Below are positions 62,961 to 64,000 of a stretch of 64,000 bases of DNA, one piece after another; position 1 is the first letter of the stretch, and each line of letters begins with the position of its first letter. Origin of the DNA: Blastomyces gilchristii SLH14081. Its lineage: Eukaryota > Ascomycota > Eurotiomycetes > Onygenales > Ajellomycetaceae. Under the pieces are notes generated by a model. That model did not search any database and was not told the origin of the DNA. It saw nothing but the letters and a program-made list of their open reading frames with translations. A program made the position numbers and the translations under genes. The stretch is taken from assembly GCF_000003855.2 (NCBI RefSeq), contig NW_003101663.1, forward strand, positions 521,715 through 585,714, in the 5' to 3' direction.

Positions 62961-63033
62961 GGATACCGTCAACCCTATATGATTCACTACCAACTAACTA
63001 TTTCTTCCCGTTGTTTCTCTTAAACCTTTCACC
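60812..63033. other. Divergent promoter region
   Basis: This lies between the KTR4-like (minus) and PH-domain (plus) starts. It has TACGGAGTA at 61905-61913 and again at 62008-62016, and an A40 tract (62918-62957) about 75 bases before the PH gene ATG. The pyrimidine- and C-rich stretch 62600-62900 is probably the plus-strand promoter. No gene was recognised. Confidence 0.55.
62918..62957 (+). repeat. Poly(A) tract, 40 bases
   Basis: A run ending about 76 bases before the start codon of the PH-domain gene, so probably in its leader or core promoter. Confidence 0.95.
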
Positions 63034-64000
63034 ATGGCGTTACGGATCGATAGCCAGATTGAGAATCCAGCCCAGTCCGTGACAGGGGGGACGACACAAA
63101 CTCAGCGGGGTTTTTCTTCTCGTCACGGACATCTGAATCTTGATACCTTCTCTCCGGTCAACGAGAATGGCAGCTTTGCTTTCGATCAGGTATTAAAGAG
63201 AGGGAAAGTATTGAGAAGATCAAAAAATAAGCATGTCAGTTTACCCTTGTTTATTTTTGGCTTCTATAACGACGAACCTCTACACATGTTTCGAGAAAAG
63301 CTAACAGTGGCTTCTTATATTTTACAGGCATTCAAATCTTCATGGAAACCCGGATATCTAGTATTGCGGCCCAATCTCCTGTCCTTGTATAAGGATGCAG
63401 AGGAAGCAGAACTTCAAGTCTCAATCGACTTGTCTGATGTCACAGCCGTTGCCTCGTTGAAAGCCACCAAATCCAAACGCCAACATATATTTGGAATATT
63501 CTCCCCTTCCAATAACTATCGATTTCAAGCCACATCCGAAGCCGATGCGGAGAGCTGGGTGGAGCGCATACGCAACGAGAGCTACTCGGATGATGCGGGT
63601 TCGCTTGAAGGCTATGACATTGCGGAGAATAAGAAACCGGGAGAAGCTGCTGCTGAGAGCGCGAGTGAGACCGACTGTGATGGTCGTAGAGCGAGTCAAC
63701 ATGACGCCCCATCCATCCGCTCCGGCAATCGGCAGGCGCGACAGCAGCTTTCACATACTACTACGCATGACTACTCCGGGAACGAAATAGCATCCTGTTC
63801 GGATTTCTCTGATGCTGTCGCCAGCGCTACACCGCACCGCTCCACAGCCTCTCTGCCCCCCCATGATGGACCTTCCCTCTCACCCTCTGCGCCTTTAGAT
63901 CGTCGTCCCTCACTGCCGCGGGACACAGCTCAGCTCGCTGATGGCGCCCTCGGGAACCTTGCTCCAGAACGTGTCATTTGCCACGGCTACCTCCTCTGCC
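63034..64000 (+). CDS. PH-domain protein, 3' truncated by window end
   Basis: This is probably a signalling or lipid-binding protein with tandem PH domains, similar in layout to yeast Opy1. Exon 1 is 63034-63234 and exon 2 starts at 63328 and runs off the window. The first PH domain (about residues 52-160) reads VLKRGKVLRRSKNKH, then AFKSSWKPGYLVLRPNLLSLYKD after the intron, IDLSDVTAVASLK, and ends with DAESWVERIRNES, including the expected C-terminal helix Trp. A Ser/Thr-rich linker follows. At the edge, ERVICHGYLLC looks like the first strand of a second PH domain. The donor (GTCAGT) is slightly unusual, but the joint restores the PH strand. About 290 residues are visible. Confidence 0.85.
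   Translation, partial: MALRIDSQIENPAQSVTGGTTQTQRGFSSRHGHLNLDTFSPVNENGSFAFDQVLKRGKVLRRSKNKHVSLPLFIFGFYNDEPLHMFREKLTVASYILQAFKSSWKPGYLVLRPNLLSLYKDAEEAELQVSIDLSDVTAVASLKATKSKRQHIFGIFSPSNNYRFQATSEADAESWVERIRNESYSDDAGSLEGYDIAENKKPGEAAAESASETDCDGRRASQHDAPSIRSGNRQARQQLSHTTTHDYSGNEIASCSDFSDAVASATPHRSTASLPPHDGPSLSPSAPLDRRPSLPRDTAQLADGALGNLAPERVICHGYLLC

Overview
The window is nuclear DNA of a filamentous ascomycete (Pezizomycotina). Genes carry several short GT..AG introns of roughly 50-400 bases, often with a CTAAC or CTGAC branch-site-like motif. Intergenic spaces are 1-6 kb, and AT-rich islands alternate with balanced coding DNA. Gene content (a 375-residue actin with five coding introns, bifunctional GARS-AIRS, Pet127, a TAF14-type YEATS protein, a KTR-family mannosyltransferase and a second-type methionine aminopeptidase 2) fits Onygenales. 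I think of Ajellomycetaceae such as Blastomyces or Histoplasma relatives, but that placement is inference and was not tested by search.

Layout: (1) 1-11.6 kb holds the actin gene (2469-4250, +), then about 6 kb with no recognisable large gene, including an AT-rich island, and a probable small Cys/His-rich gene behind a good TATA box near 10 kb. (2) 11.6-18.1 kb: the purine gene ADE5,7 type (GARS-AIRS, minus) and mitochondrial PET127 (plus) are divergent. (3) 22.3-30 kb: a 1,327-residue PH/leucine-rich-repeat protein (plus) converges on a SUR1/CSH1-type MIPC mannosyltransferase (minus). (4) 33-37.2 kb: a type 1 and a type 2 methionine aminopeptidase lie tail to tail about 1 kb apart. (5) 38-39.4 kb: a J-domain protein (minus). 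(6) 39.4-43.5 kb: a gene-poor, partly AT-rich interval with two small inverted-repeat elements. (7) 43.6-60.8 kb: a run of five minus-strand genes: PPxY arrestin (ART), TAF14-like, Ran-binding protein 1, a conserved-looking membrane protein of unknown function, and a KTR4-like mannosyltransferase. (8) 63-64 kb: the start of a PH-domain protein, cut off by the window end.

Most genes are housekeeping and functionally unrelated. Two (the SUR1-type and KTR4-type enzymes) act in Golgi mannosylation. The exceptional arrangement is the MetAP1/MetAP2 pair. The two N-terminal methionine excision enzymes are adjacent, and the type 1 member is clearly diverged: its zinc finger is shortened and its substrate-pocket motif is altered, while all metal ligands remain. 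Paired extra MetAP1 and MetAP2 genes are known from the fumagillin/pseurotin supercluster of Aspergillus fumigatus, so this pair may be a relic or relocated self-protection module. No terpene cyclase, PKS or NRPS is visible in the window.

Repeats are mostly long A/T homopolymers (eight of 30-44 bases), microsatellites, a 62-base tandem duplication, and two short terminal-inverted-repeat elements near 41-42.5 kb. Exon boundaries below were derived by eye from reading-frame continuity, GT/AG sites and family knowledge. Each listed model closes in frame.
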